This document shows, one piece after another, positions 13,405 through 22,384 of a DNA stretch of 23,231 bases. This stretch comes from JAYZQT01 sp964412235. Lineage in GTDB: Bacteria; Pseudomonadota; Alphaproteobacteria; MPNO01; UBA830. Numbering within the stretch: position 1 is the stretch's first letter; each line of letters opens with the position of its first letter. Location: NCBI GenBank assembly GCA_964412235.1, contig CAYPNT010000041.1, positions 1 to 23,231 of the forward strand, given 5' to 3'. A program made the translations under genes and the position numbers. Below the pieces are notes generated by a model. That model was not told the DNA's origin. It did not search any database and saw only the letters and a program-made list of their open reading frames with translations.

Positions 13405-15669
13405 ATGGCAACTATTCTCGAAGATTCAAAATTTGATGGTGCCCGTGATCTAAAAACCGTCGGCACAAACCCGATAAAACATGATGGCCTAGATAAAGTA
13501 ACGGGCCGGGCAAAATTTGGTTCTGATTTCTTTCTTCCTGGAATGTTGTTCGGGCAAACACTTCGAAGCCCTCATGCACACGCAATTATAAAGTCTATCG
13601 ACATCAGTGCTGCAGAGGCACTCCCGGGTGTTAAGGCAGTGGTAACACGTGATGATTTTCCAGAAATAGACCCAGGGAGCGTCGCGGGTGATCTAACTCG
13701 AACAGCTATGGCGCGGGAAAAAGCTTTATTTGATGGACATCCTGTCGCGGCGGTGGCCGCTACAAGTGACGCGGTCGCAAAGAGAGCTCTTAAATTGATT
13801 AAAGTCGATTATGAAGTGCTTCCTCATGTGATAGACCCCGTAGATGCGATGAAGCCTGATGCACCAATCTTGCATGACTACATTCGCACGAAGGGACTTG
13901 ATGAACCAAACGATCAACCGACCAATGTCACCGAGCGTATGGTCAGTCAGATGGGAGATACAGAAAAAGGTTTTGCCGAAGCGGATTTTATCGTTGAACG
14001 AGAATTCGATTCCAAACCGATGCACCAAGGGTATATCGAACCGCAGGGCTGTGTCGCGGAATATTCGGAGGATGGGCAGGTCGAGCTTTGGTGTTGTACC
14101 CAAGGACCATATGTCTATCGGGACCGTTTGTCGGCAATTTTGAAGATTGAGTCTTCTAAGATCAATGTACGAATGTCTGAGCTTGGAGGAGGTTTTGGTG
14201 GTAAAACGGGTTTCTATCAGGAACCTCTAGCGATTTTGTTATCAAAAAAGGCTTCTAAACCTGTAAAAATGGCGTTGACCCGAAACGAGGTATTTCGGGG
14301 AACAGGACCAGTCTCAGGAACTAAGTCAAAAATAAAAATGGGTGTTCGAAAAGACGGCCGTATAACTGCAGCTCAAGCCGAGCTGATTTTCCAAACAGGA
14401 ATATATACTGGGTCAATGTATTTTAATGCACCAAACGCTATGTTTACGCGATACGATTTAGAGAATGTCTATATAGAGTCCTTCGAAGTCGTTTCTAATC
14501 GTCCAAAAGTAAACGCTTTTCGAGCGCCTTGTGTTCCACAGATTGTATTTGGTGTGGAGGGTGTGATTGATGAATTAGCAAGTAAGATTGATATGGATCC
14601 GATCGACATTCGATTGAAGAACGCTGCAAAGGAGGGCTATACAACAATATATGGTGAAACGTTTGGTCCGATTGGCTTTATTGAAACACTTGAAGCTGCT
14701 AAGGCGTCAGGGCATTACCAATCTCCTGTTAAAAAAGGTGAAGGGCGGGGAATTGGCGCGGGTTTTTGGTTTAATCGAGGTGGAGAAACCTCGACGTCCA
14801 TGAATATAGCGCCCGATGGTTCTGTTACAGTGATTACTGGAACGGCTGATGTTGCGGGTTCACGGATATCAATCGCGATGATGGCGGCGGAAGAGCTTGG
14901 TATCGACGTAGATAAAGTGCGAATTACGATGGCTGACACCAATTCTTTGGGGTTTAACCGTGTTACCGCCGGGAGCCGAACAACTTATTCTGTGGGCATG
15001 ACAGTGGTGGACAATGCTCGCAAGTGTATAGAGGAATTTGTTAAACGGGCTGCCGAGATTTGGGATGTGCCGGAAGACGCAGTAATTTATGAAAATGGGG
15101 AATGTCGTCCGGCAGGTGCTAACGTGGGTGAGTTTGAGCCACTTTCCATCTCCGATATTACCTCTCAAACGACTATGTCTCACGGTGCAGTGACCGCTTC
15201 CGCTTCAATGAATGTAACAGGTGCGGGTCCAGGGTTTGGACTTCATATTGTTGATTTAAAGGTTGATGAAGAGACCGGCCGTACCGATATTACTCGGTAT
15301 ACTGTCGTGGAGGATGCCGGTAAGGCTATCCATCCTTTGCAGGTTGAAGGTCAGTTTCAAGGTGGGGCTGTCCAGGGTGTTGGTTGGGCCTTAAACGAGG
15401 AATATGTGTACGGTGAGGATGGTAGATTACAGAATGCTAGTTTCTTAGATTACCGAATGCCAGTAACTTCAGATGTTCCGATGATTGATACCGTCATAGT
15501 AGAAATACCAAACCCAAAACATCCATTCGGGCTCCGGGGTGTTGGCGAGGTGCCAGTAGTACCGACGATGGCCGCTATAGGCAATGCAATCGGAGATGCT
15601 ATTGGTATTCGTCCACAGTCTCTACCAATGTCGCCCCCGAAATTACTAGAACTGATTGATAACCGTTAG
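13405..15669 (+). CDS. Molybdenum hydroxylase large (Mo-cofactor) subunit
   Basis: This 754-residue protein has the same family layout as the 8070-10445 protein but is clearly a different paralogue. Hammerhead-domain motifs are DKVTGRAKFGSD and LRSPHAHA. GGGFGGK is at 261-267 and GLRGVGEVPVVPT carries catalytic Glu715. The loop AFRAPC at 371-376 has Cys where relatives usually have Gly (AFRAPG), and the CO-dehydrogenase AYxCSFR is absent. GAGAGGAGC precedes the start. With the two preceding genes it makes a complete enzyme hydroxylating an aldehyde, aromatic CoA thioester or N-heterocycle; the substrate cannot be chosen from sequence. The gene ends 53 bases before nuoA on the same strand. Confidence 0.92.
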   Translation: MATILEDSKFDGARDLKTVGTNPIKHDGLDKVTGRAKFGSDFFLPGMLFGQTLRSPHAHAIIKSIDISAAEALPGVKAVVTRDDFPEIDPGSVAGDLTRTAMAREKALFDGHPVAAVAATSDAVAKRALKLIKVDYEVLPHVIDPVDAMKPDAPILHDYIRTKGLDEPNDQPTNVTERMVSQMGDTEKGFAEADFIVEREFDSKPMHQGYIEPQGCVAEYSEDGQVELWCCTQGPYVYRDRLSAILKIESSKINVRMSELGGGFGGKTGFYQEPLAILLSKKASKPVKMALTRNEVFRGTGPVSGTKSKIKMGVRKDGRITAAQAELIFQTGIYTGSMYFNAPNAMFTRYDLENVYIESFEVVSNRPKVNAFRAPCVPQIVFGVEGVIDELASKIDMDPIDIRLKNAAKEGYTTIYGETFGPIGFIETLEAAKASGHYQSPVKKGEGRGIGAGFWFNRGGETSTSMNIAPDGSVTVITGTADVAGSRISIAMMAAEELGIDVDKVRITMADTNSLGFNRVTAGSRTTYSVGMTVVDNARKCIEEFVKRAAEIWDVPEDAVIYENGECRPAGANVGEFEPLSISDITSQTTMSHGAVTASASMNVTGAGPGFGLHIVDLKVDEETGRTDITRYTVVEDAGKAIHPLQVEGQFQGGAVQGVGWALNEEYVYGEDGRLQNASFLDYRMPVTSDVPMIDTVIVEIPNPKHPFGLRGVGEVPVVPTMAAIGNAIGDAIGIRPQSLPMSPPKLLELIDNR

Positions 15670-15722
15670 TAGGGGGTCAGGTCCCCGTCTAAGGAGCAGG
15701 GAGCCATATTCTAGGTATTTGT

Positions 15723-16088
15723 ATGGAAGAAATGCTACGAGAGTATTTACCGATATTGCTGTTTATCGGGATTGCAACGGTAATGGCGATTGCTGCCGTT
15801 GCAGCGTCGTACATTGTTGCCCGCCAACGTCCAAATCCAGAAAAAATGTCAGCCTATGAGTGCGGCTTTGACGCTTTTGATGACGCGCGTGGACAGTTTG
15901 ACGTTCGATTTTATCTTGTTGCGATTCTATTTATCATTTTTGACTTGGAGATTGCCTTTCTTTTTCCATGGGCCGTCTCGCTTTCAGAAATAGGTGTGTT
16001 TGGATTCTGGTCCATGATGGCATTTCTTGGGGTTTTAACGGTGGGGTTTGTTTATGAGTGGAAGAAAGGTGCTTTGGAGTGGGAGTAA
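15723..16088 (+). CDS. nuoA: NADH-quinone oxidoreductase subunit A
   Basis: This 121-residue inner-membrane protein has three hydrophobic segments (about 8-29, 60-82 and 88-111). It has the diagnostic NuoA motif YECGFDAFDDARGQFDVRFY, followed by VAILFIIFDLEIAFLFPWA, whose acidic residues line the quinone-site loop and first proton path of complex I. The ATG at 15723 has TAGG seven bases upstream. A stronger AAGGAG at 15691 is too far (26 bases) to serve it. It is the first gene of the nuo operon, starting 53 bases after the Mo-hydroxylase, without a visible strong terminator between. Confidence 0.96.
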   Translation: MEEMLREYLPILLFIGIATVMAIAAVAASYIVARQRPNPEKMSAYECGFDAFDDARGQFDVRFYLVAILFIIFDLEIAFLFPWAVSLSEIGVFGFWSMMAFLGVLTVGFVYEWKKGALEWE

Positions 16089-16609
16089 ATGTTCCAGTAG
16101 AGCCAGGCGCAGAACAGGGTTCTGTTTTTACCCAGGTGACAGATGATCTGAGTGATAAGGGGTTTGTCGTTACGCAAATGGACAAACTTGTATCGTGGGC
16201 GCAGTCGGGTTCACTGTGGCCTATGACATTTGGTTTGGCGTGTTGCGCTGTTGAAATGATGCATACGGCTGCAAGTCGTTATGATTTGGATAGGTTTGGG
16301 GTGGTGTTCCGACCGAGCCCGAGGCAGTCCGATGTTATGATCGTAGCGGGAACACTCACAAATAAAATGGCGCCAGCTTTGCGAAAAGTCTATGACCAAA
16401 TGGCTGAACCCCGCTGGGTGATTTCCATGGGTAGTTGTGCAAATGGTGGTGGTTACTACCATTACTCGTACTCTGTTGTCCGTGGATGCGACCGGATTGT
16501 CCCAGTGGACGTGTATGTGCCTGGATGCCCCCCAACGGCGGAGGCTCTTTTGTACGGTATTTTGCAATTACAAAAAAAAATTCGGCGTACCAGTACAATC
16601 GCCCGATAG
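16079..16609 (+). CDS. nuoB: NADH-quinone oxidoreductase subunit B
   Basis: This 176-residue peripheral-arm subunit carries the terminal [4Fe-4S] cluster N2, which passes electrons to quinone. The ligands are the tandem Cys55-Cys56 (GLACCAVEMMH), Cys120 (MGSCANGGGYYHYSYSVVRG) and Cys150 (VPGCPPTAEALLYG). I chose GTG at 16079, giving MGVNVPVEPG, because alphaproteobacterial NuoB typically starts this way; the ATG at 16058 would add seven residues. The start overlaps the end of nuoA by ten bases. The C terminus LQKKIRRTSTIAR is complete. Confidence 0.95.
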   Translation: MGVNVPVEPGAEQGSVFTQVTDDLSDKGFVVTQMDKLVSWAQSGSLWPMTFGLACCAVEMMHTAASRYDLDRFGVVFRPSPRQSDVMIVAGTLTNKMAPALRKVYDQMAEPRWVISMGSCANGGGYYHYSYSVVRGCDRIVPVDVYVPGCPPTAEALLYGILQLQKKIRRTSTIAR

Positions 16610-16631
16610 CATTGCGGAACCTTGTCAGAGC

Positions 16632-17255
16632 ATGGATGAAAATTTAAATGAACTTGGCGAATATATAGCCACCAGTAATGAACACGCGGGCCTATCCTGG
16701 TCTATGTCATTTGGTGAACTGGTTATTCTGACCTCCCCGGGGCAGCTTCCAGACCTGATGAAGCGATTACGTGATGATGCAAATTGCCTTTTTAAGGTCC
16801 TTGTTGACGTTACAGCGGCTGACTTTCCTGAGCGAAAAGAGCGATTTGAGATTGTTTATAATTTGTTGAGCCTTACACATAATCAAAGAATTCGGGTGAA
16901 AACTAAAACTGATGAAGAAACGCCGGTTCCTTCAATGGTCCCCTTGTTTAGCAGCGCGGGTTGGTTTGAGCGAGAAGTATGGGACATGTTCGGGGTCTTT
17001 TTCGCCGATCATCCCGACCTTCGGCGCATGTTGACTGACTACGGATTCCAAGGGCATCCCCTTCGAAAGGATTTTCCGCTTACGGGTTACGTCGAAGTAC
17101 GTTACGACGAGGAACAAAAACGGGTTGTCCATGAGCCGGTTTCACTAACGCAGAATTTCCGTAATTTTGATTTCATGAGCCCGTGGGAAGGAGCCAATTA
17201 TATCCTTCCTGGAGATGAAAAAGTCGAGGGAAACCCGTCCGAGGGCACAGATTGA
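16632..17255 (+). CDS. nuoC: NADH-quinone oxidoreductase subunit C
   Basis: This 207-residue, 30-kDa-type subunit of the peripheral arm bridges NuoB and NuoD and carries no cofactor. The family signature is intact: FEREVWDMFGVFFADHPDLR, then LTDYGFQGHPLRKDFPLTGY and VEVRYDEE. The ATG at 16632 gives MDENLNELGEY, matching alphaproteobacterial starts; the longer open frame back to 16437 is a shadow of nuoB. It is separate from nuoD, unlike the fused NuoCD of enteric bacteria. Its TGA overlaps the nuoD ATG. Confidence 0.95.
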   Translation: MDENLNELGEYIATSNEHAGLSWSMSFGELVILTSPGQLPDLMKRLRDDANCLFKVLVDVTAADFPERKERFEIVYNLLSLTHNQRIRVKTKTDEETPVPSMVPLFSSAGWFEREVWDMFGVFFADHPDLRRMLTDYGFQGHPLRKDFPLTGYVEVRYDEEQKRVVHEPVSLTQNFRNFDFMSPWEGANYILPGDEKVEGNPSEGTD

Positions 17256-18433
17256 TGGCGGATTCGGAAATCAAAAATCTAACAATGAATTTTGGACCGC
17301 AACACCCTGCAGCCCACGGTGTTTTGCGGCTTGTTGTTGAGATGGATGGCGAGATTGTTGAAAGGTGTGATCCCCATATTGGATTGCTGCATCGTGGAAC
17401 TGAAAAACTGATTGAGCATAAAACCTATTTACAGGCTATTCCGTATTTTGATCGCTTAGACTACGTATCACCCATGTGTCAGGAACATGCTTTTGCTTTG
17501 GCAGTTGAAAAACTAGCGGGTATAGCGGTTCCAATACGGGGTCAATTCGTTCGTGTACTGTTTTCGGAAATTACACGGATACTCAATCACATATTAAACA
17601 TCAGTGCGTTTGCCCTCGACGTTGGGGCAATGACGCCCCTTTTGTGGGGATTTGAAGAACGTGAAAGGCTGATGGAATTCTACGAACGAGTTTCTGGAGC
17701 CAGGTTGCACGCGGCATATTTCAGACCGGGTGGTGTGCATCGGGATCTTCCCGAAGGTTTAATCGAAGATATTTCTGCATTCTGTGAGTCGTTCCCAGAG
17801 GTAATAGATGATATAGAGGGACTTCTAACCGAAAATAGGATTTTCCGGCAACGTACAGTGGATGTCGGGATTGTCACGCGGGAAGATGCGCTCGATTGGG
17901 GTTTTTCTGGCCCAATGTTGCGTGGAAGTGGAGTGCCATGGGATCTCAGAAAATCTCAACCCTACGATGTTTACAGTCGAGTTGAGTTTGATATACCAGT
18001 CGGTAAAAATGGAGATTGTTTTGACAGGTATCTAGTTCGTATAGAGGAAATGCGACAAAGCCTTAGGATTATCAAACAGTGTATTGATCAAATGCCTGGG
18101 GGGCCGGTGAAGACACAGGACCATAAAATATCTCCACCTCTCCGAAGTGAAATGAAGCAGTCCATGGAAGCCTTGATTCATCATTTCAAGCTTTATACCG
18201 AAGGCTACCACGTGCCCGCGGGTGAAACATATACGGCGGTCGAAGCCCCAAAAGGTGAATTTGGTGTTTATGTCGTTGCAGATGGCAGTAATAAGCCGTA
18301 TCGCTGTAAAATTAGAGCGCCAGGTTTTGCATTTTTGCAGGCAACAGAATTTTTATCCAAGGGACATATGCTAGCCGATATGGTGGCCATAGTGGGCTCA
18401 ATGGATATCGTGTTCGGGGAGATTGACCGGTGA
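17255..18433 (+). CDS. nuoD: NADH-quinone oxidoreductase subunit D
   Basis: This 392-residue, 49-kDa-type subunit is related to the large subunit of NiFe hydrogenases and forms the quinone cavity with NuoB. MNFGPQHPAAHGVLRLVVEM near the N terminus includes the quinone-site His. DPHIGLLHRGTEKLIE, YFDRLDYVSPM and GSMDIVFGEIDR at the C terminus are all typical. The ATG at 17255 shares its A with the nuoC TGA. Nothing is unusual in length or motifs. Confidence 0.96.
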   Translation: MADSEIKNLTMNFGPQHPAAHGVLRLVVEMDGEIVERCDPHIGLLHRGTEKLIEHKTYLQAIPYFDRLDYVSPMCQEHAFALAVEKLAGIAVPIRGQFVRVLFSEITRILNHILNISAFALDVGAMTPLLWGFEERERLMEFYERVSGARLHAAYFRPGGVHRDLPEGLIEDISAFCESFPEVIDDIEGLLTENRIFRQRTVDVGIVTREDALDWGFSGPMLRGSGVPWDLRKSQPYDVYSRVEFDIPVGKNGDCFDRYLVRIEEMRQSLRIIKQCIDQMPGGPVKTQDHKISPPLRSEMKQSMEALIHHFKLYTEGYHVPAGETYTAVEAPKGEFGVYVVADGSNKPYRCKIRAPGFAFLQATEFLSKGHMLADMVAIVGSMDIVFGEIDR

Positions 18434-19020
18434 GCGATAAAATCGAGTCTTTTGAGTTTAGTAGGAAGTCCAAAGCGTTAGTAGATGAACACTTACTTAA
18501 ATATCCGGCAGAACGAAAAGCAAGTGCAGTTCTGCCGCTCCTTGATATAGCTCAACGACAATGTGGTGGATGGCTACCCCGATCGGCGATGGATCATGTG
18601 GCGGAAGTGCTCGAAATGGCGCCAATTCGGGTCTATGAAGTCGTTTCCTTTTATGAAATGTTTCACGATGCCCCCCGTGGAAAACACGAACTGCGCGTGT
18701 GTACTACGACGCCGTGTTGGCTTCGAGGTAGTGCGGATATCGTAGATGTCTGTGAAGATGAACTCGATTGCAAGGTAGGTGATACGACCACAGATGGTTT
18801 GTTTTCTCTCAGTGAGTTTGAGTGTTTAGGAGCGTGCGTTAACGCTCCGATTATTTGGGTGGACGATAATTATTATGAGGATGTAGATCCTGAGGGAGTG
18901 CGTAAAATCATTAATGCCTTTCGAACAGGGGCCCCCCCCACGGCGGGGAGTATCGTTTCTGGGCGCCAGAAATCTGCTCCTGTCGGAGAATTAACCACCC
19001 TGACAGGGGATAGGGATTAA
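18430..19020 (+). CDS. nuoE: NADH-quinone oxidoreductase subunit E
   Basis: This 196-residue, 24-kDa-type subunit has a thioredoxin-like fold and holds the [2Fe-2S] cluster N1a through Cys91, Cys96 (CTTTPCWLRG), Cys132 and Cys136 (ECLGACVNAP). It partners NuoF in the NADH-oxidising tip of complex I. It begins at GTG, overlapping the nuoD stop by four bases (GTGA), a common coupled arrangement. The last 30 residues (after FRTGAPPTAG) are a variable tail. Confidence 0.95.
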   Translation: MSDKIESFEFSRKSKALVDEHLLKYPAERKASAVLPLLDIAQRQCGGWLPRSAMDHVAEVLEMAPIRVYEVVSFYEMFHDAPRGKHELRVCTTTPCWLRGSADIVDVCEDELDCKVGDTTTDGLFSLSEFECLGACVNAPIIWVDDNYYEDVDPEGVRKIINAFRTGAPPTAGSIVSGRQKSAPVGELTTLTGDRD

Positions 19021-19025
19021 CGATA

Positions 19026-20306
19026 ATGTTAAGCGACAAGGACCGCATATTTACAAACCTTTATGGAGTTCATGAATGGGGTCTCGAGGCCGCAAAGAAA
19101 AGGGGTGACTGGGACGGTACAAGGGAAATTCTCTCTAAGGGACGCGATTGGATCGTTGAAGAAATAAAAAGCTCCGGGCTCCGTGGACGTGGGGGTGCCG
19201 GCTTTCCGGCGGGCCTAAAGTGGTCCTTTATGCCAAAAGAAAATATGGGGCGGCCTGCCTATCTAGTCGTCAACGCCGATGAATCGGAACCCGGAACTTG
19301 TAAGGACCGCGACATATTGCGCCACGATCCCCACAAGCTTGTAGAGGGTTGTCTTATTGCAGGCTTCGCCATGGGCGCTTCAGCTGGCTATATCTATGTT
19401 CGGGGTGAATTTTACAATGAGGCCTCTATCTTGGATTCTGCCGTTAGGGAAGCATACGATGCTAACCTGATAGGAAAGAATGCCTGTGGGTCCGGATACG
19501 ACTTTGACGTTTATGTTCATCGCGGTGCTGGTGCGTATATTTGCGGTGAGGAAACCGCACTTCTAGAAAGTTTAGAAGGCAAAAAGGGGCAACCTCGCAT
19601 CAAGCCGCCGTTTCCTGCTAATACGGGCCTTTACGGTTCTCCCACGACAATTAACAATGTTGAGACAATCGCTGTTTCGCCAACGATATGTCGACGAGGT
19701 TCAGCTTGGTTTGCAGGGCTTGGTAGGGAAAACAACACCGGGACAAAGCTTTTTTGTATTTCGGGACATGTAAATAATCCATGTAACGTGGAAGAAGAGA
19801 TGAGTATTCCTCTGAGGGAACTTATAGAACGACATGCGGGCGGTGTCCGGGGCGGATGGGATAACTTAAAGGCAGTGATCCCTGGAGGAGCATCCGTTCC
19901 GCTTATACCAAAAACCACCTGCGATACAGTGTTGATGGATTTTGATTCTCTACGGGACGTGAAGTCCGGTCTTGGAACCGCAGCGGTTATCGTGATGGAT
20001 CAGTCTACTGACATTATTGCGGCAATCGCACGCCTTTCTAAATTTTATAAGCATGAAAGCTGCGGGCAGTGTACACCCTGTCGTGAAGGGACAGGTTGGA
20101 TGTGGAGAGTAATGGAAAGGTTTGTTAAGGGAGAGGCCGAGATTGAAGAAATTGATCTTCTATTAGACGTATCATACGAAATTGAAGGGCATACGATCTG
20201 TGCTCTTGGAGATGCTGCTGCATGGCCGATTCAGGGCCTAATGCGCCATTTCCGTGACGAAGTTGAAGAACGTATTTCGATTCACCATTCGAAGACTGCG
20301 GCATAG
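19026..20306 (+). CDS. nuoF: NADH-quinone oxidoreductase subunit F
   Basis: This 426-residue, 51-kDa-type subunit binds NADH and FMN and is the electron entry point of complex I. The glycine-rich nucleotide site is GLRGRGGAGFPAGLKWSFM at 51-69, and the FMN site includes NADESEPGTCKDRDI and GAYICGEETALLESLEGKKG. The [4Fe-4S] cluster N3 uses Cys346, Cys349, Cys352 (ESCGQCTPCREG) and Cys392 (HTICALGDAAAWP). The start ATG lies five bases after nuoE, with AGGG about eleven bases upstream. Confidence 0.96.
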   Translation: MLSDKDRIFTNLYGVHEWGLEAAKKRGDWDGTREILSKGRDWIVEEIKSSGLRGRGGAGFPAGLKWSFMPKENMGRPAYLVVNADESEPGTCKDRDILRHDPHKLVEGCLIAGFAMGASAGYIYVRGEFYNEASILDSAVREAYDANLIGKNACGSGYDFDVYVHRGAGAYICGEETALLESLEGKKGQPRIKPPFPANTGLYGSPTTINNVETIAVSPTICRRGSAWFAGLGRENNTGTKLFCISGHVNNPCNVEEEMSIPLRELIERHAGGVRGGWDNLKAVIPGGASVPLIPKTTCDTVLMDFDSLRDVKSGLGTAAVIVMDQSTDIIAAIARLSKFYKHESCGQCTPCREGTGWMWRVMERFVKGEAEIEEIDLLLDVSYEIEGHTICALGDAAAWPIQGLMRHFRDEVEERISIHHSKTAA

Positions 20307-20320
20307 GGATGATTTCAAGG

Positions 20321-22384
20321 ATGTTGAAACTCACAATTGATGGTACAGAAATTGAGGTTGAAAATGGTTTAACCGTTCTTCAGGCTTGTGAGGAAGCGGG
20401 GATAGAAATACCGAGATTTTGTTATCACGAAAGATTGTCAATCGCGGGAAACTGTCGGATGTGCCTGGTGGAGATGGAGCGGGCACCCAAGCCGATAGCA
20501 TCGTGCGCGATGCCGGTTGGTGATGGTATGGTTATTCGGACAAATACGGAGGCTGTTAAAAAGGCCCGTAACGGGGTCATGGAATTTCTTCTGATAAATC
20601 ATCCCCTCGATTGTCCCATTTGCGACCAAGGTGGCGAATGTGATCTTCAAGACCAAGCTATGGCGTATGGCTTTGATCGATCGCGGTTCCAAGAAAATAA
20701 ACGAGCAGTAACAGATAAGTATTTGGGTCCATTAATAGAGACCCACATGACACGGTGTATTCATTGCACGCGTTGTATTCGATTTTCTACCGAAGTTGCT
20801 GGTGTTGAAATTCTTGGAGCGACCGGTAGAGGCGAAAACATGGAAGTGGGTACATACGTCGAGCAAGCAATTACTTCAGAGCTCTCGGCAAATATTATTG
20901 ATCTGTGTCCGGTCGGAGCACTAACTGCTAAACCTTATGCTTTTGAAGCTCGACCGTGGGAATTGAGTAAGACCGAATCTGTTGACGTAATGGATGCTGT
21001 CGGGAGCAGCATTCGTGTCGACACTCGGGGCAGAGAGGTCTTGAGGATTCTTCCTGTGCTTAATGAAGATGTTAACGAGGAGTGGATCTCTGATAAGACA
21101 AGGTATGCTTGTGATGGATTGAGCAAGCAAAGGCTGGACCAGCCCTACATCAAAACTAATGGAAAGTTACGCTCGGCTTCTTGGGAAGAAGCTTTTGAGA
21201 CGATCTCCCATAAATTAACAAAGACGGATAATACAAAAATTGCTGGGCTTGTCGGCGATCTTTGTGATGCAGAATCAATGACAGCGTTTAAAGATTTAAT
21301 GTCATTAGTTGGATGTAAAAACATAGATTGTCGTCAGGACGGGAGCAAATTAGACCCAACTGCCAGGGCCGGATATATTTTTAATACTACAATTTCAGGA
21401 ATAGAAAGTTCAGATGCTTGTTTAATTGTGGGAGCTAATCCGCGCACAGAGGCTCCAATAATAAATGCTCGTCTTAGAAAAAGGTCGCAAGCGGGTGGCT
21501 TCAATATTGGCCTGATTGGGGAGAAAGTGGATCTCACCTATTCCTATGACCACCTCGGTGTTGATCCAAATGTTTTGTTGGAGATAGAGGGAGGTATCAG
21601 CCCTTTTAGCAAAATTTTGAATGATGCTGAACGGCCGATGATTATCCTAGGTCAAGGAGGACTGTGCCGGGATGACGGTTCCGTTATTCTTTCTACAGTG
21701 CGTTCGATTGCAGAAGCGACCGGCATGATTTTGACAGACTGGAATGGATTTAACGTTTTACATACGGCGGCAGCCCGTGTCGCGGGGCTGGATCTGGGCA
21801 TAGTTCCCTCTGATGGTGGCTTAAATTTGGCTGGTATACTAGCAGCTGTTCAAATGGGAGAGATAGAACTTTTATATCTACTGGGGGTGGATGAGATACC
21901 TTTGGAAAAATTCCAAGAAGTATTTGTTGTATACCAGGGACACCACGGAGATGCAGGAGCTCACGTTGCCGATGTAATATTACCAGGTGCCGCGTACACT
22001 GAAAAAGAAGGTACCTATGTCAATACAGAGGGTCGCGTTCAACGGGCGCGGCGTGCAGCATTTCCGCCGGGAAAGGCGAAAGATGACTGGGCAATCATTC
22101 GAGCACTGTCGGACGTTTTGGGTAAACCCCTTGGTTATAATGATATTGCTGGTGTTCGGGATCGCATGGAAGAAATTAATTCCGTATTTAAGTGTGTTGA
22201 CGACGTTGAGGTGGCCGATTGGAAAGAATTCGGTTCTTCAGGTAAGATCGATGACGTACCGTTCTCCAACTATATAACAAACTTTTACATGACGAATGCT
22301 ATAAGTAGGGCATCGACTGTTATGGCGTCTTGTACGCGTGAATTTCTAGCTGCAACGCCAGAGAAGATTGCAACCAATGGCTGA
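20321..22384 (+). CDS. nuoG: NADH-quinone oxidoreductase subunit G
   Basis: This 687-residue, 75-kDa-type subunit is an iron-sulfur protein with a C-terminal molybdopterin-oxidoreductase-like domain. [2Fe-2S] ligands are Cys34, Cys45, Cys48 and Cys62. The His-ligated cluster is His94, Cys98, Cys101 and Cys107 (HPLDCPICDQGGEC). A further [4Fe-4S] uses Cys146, Cys149, Cys152 and Cys196 (RCIHCTRC, DLCPVG). I chose the ATG at 20321 because MLKLTIDG matches relatives; an ATG four codons earlier (20309) is also possible. The middle and C-terminal parts (DACLIVGANPRTEAP, GAAYTEKEGTYVNTEGRVQ) are complete. Its stop overlaps the nuoH start. Confidence 0.95.
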   Translation: MLKLTIDGTEIEVENGLTVLQACEEAGIEIPRFCYHERLSIAGNCRMCLVEMERAPKPIASCAMPVGDGMVIRTNTEAVKKARNGVMEFLLINHPLDCPICDQGGECDLQDQAMAYGFDRSRFQENKRAVTDKYLGPLIETHMTRCIHCTRCIRFSTEVAGVEILGATGRGENMEVGTYVEQAITSELSANIIDLCPVGALTAKPYAFEARPWELSKTESVDVMDAVGSSIRVDTRGREVLRILPVLNEDVNEEWISDKTRYACDGLSKQRLDQPYIKTNGKLRSASWEEAFETISHKLTKTDNTKIAGLVGDLCDAESMTAFKDLMSLVGCKNIDCRQDGSKLDPTARAGYIFNTTISGIESSDACLIVGANPRTEAPIINARLRKRSQAGGFNIGLIGEKVDLTYSYDHLGVDPNVLLEIEGGISPFSKILNDAERPMIILGQGGLCRDDGSVILSTVRSIAEATGMILTDWNGFNVLHTAAARVAGLDLGIVPSDGGLNLAGILAAVQMGEIELLYLLGVDEIPLEKFQEVFVVYQGHHGDAGAHVADVILPGAAYTEKEGTYVNTEGRVQRARRAAFPPGKAKDDWAIIRALSDVLGKPLGYNDIAGVRDRMEEINSVFKCVDDVEVADWKEFGSSGKIDDVPFSNYITNFYMTNAISRASTVMASCTREFLAATPEKIATNG

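Noticed and set aside
8070..15669. Calling either Mo-hydroxylase a CO dehydrogenase (coxL)
   Set aside because: The form I active-site loop AYxCSFR is absent in both large subunits (YRGVGQ and AFRAPC instead), so only the broader family can be stated.
16437..16631. Longer N terminus for NuoC
   Set aside because: This part overlaps nuoB out of frame and is not NuoC-like; the family-typical start MDENLNELGEY is at 16632.
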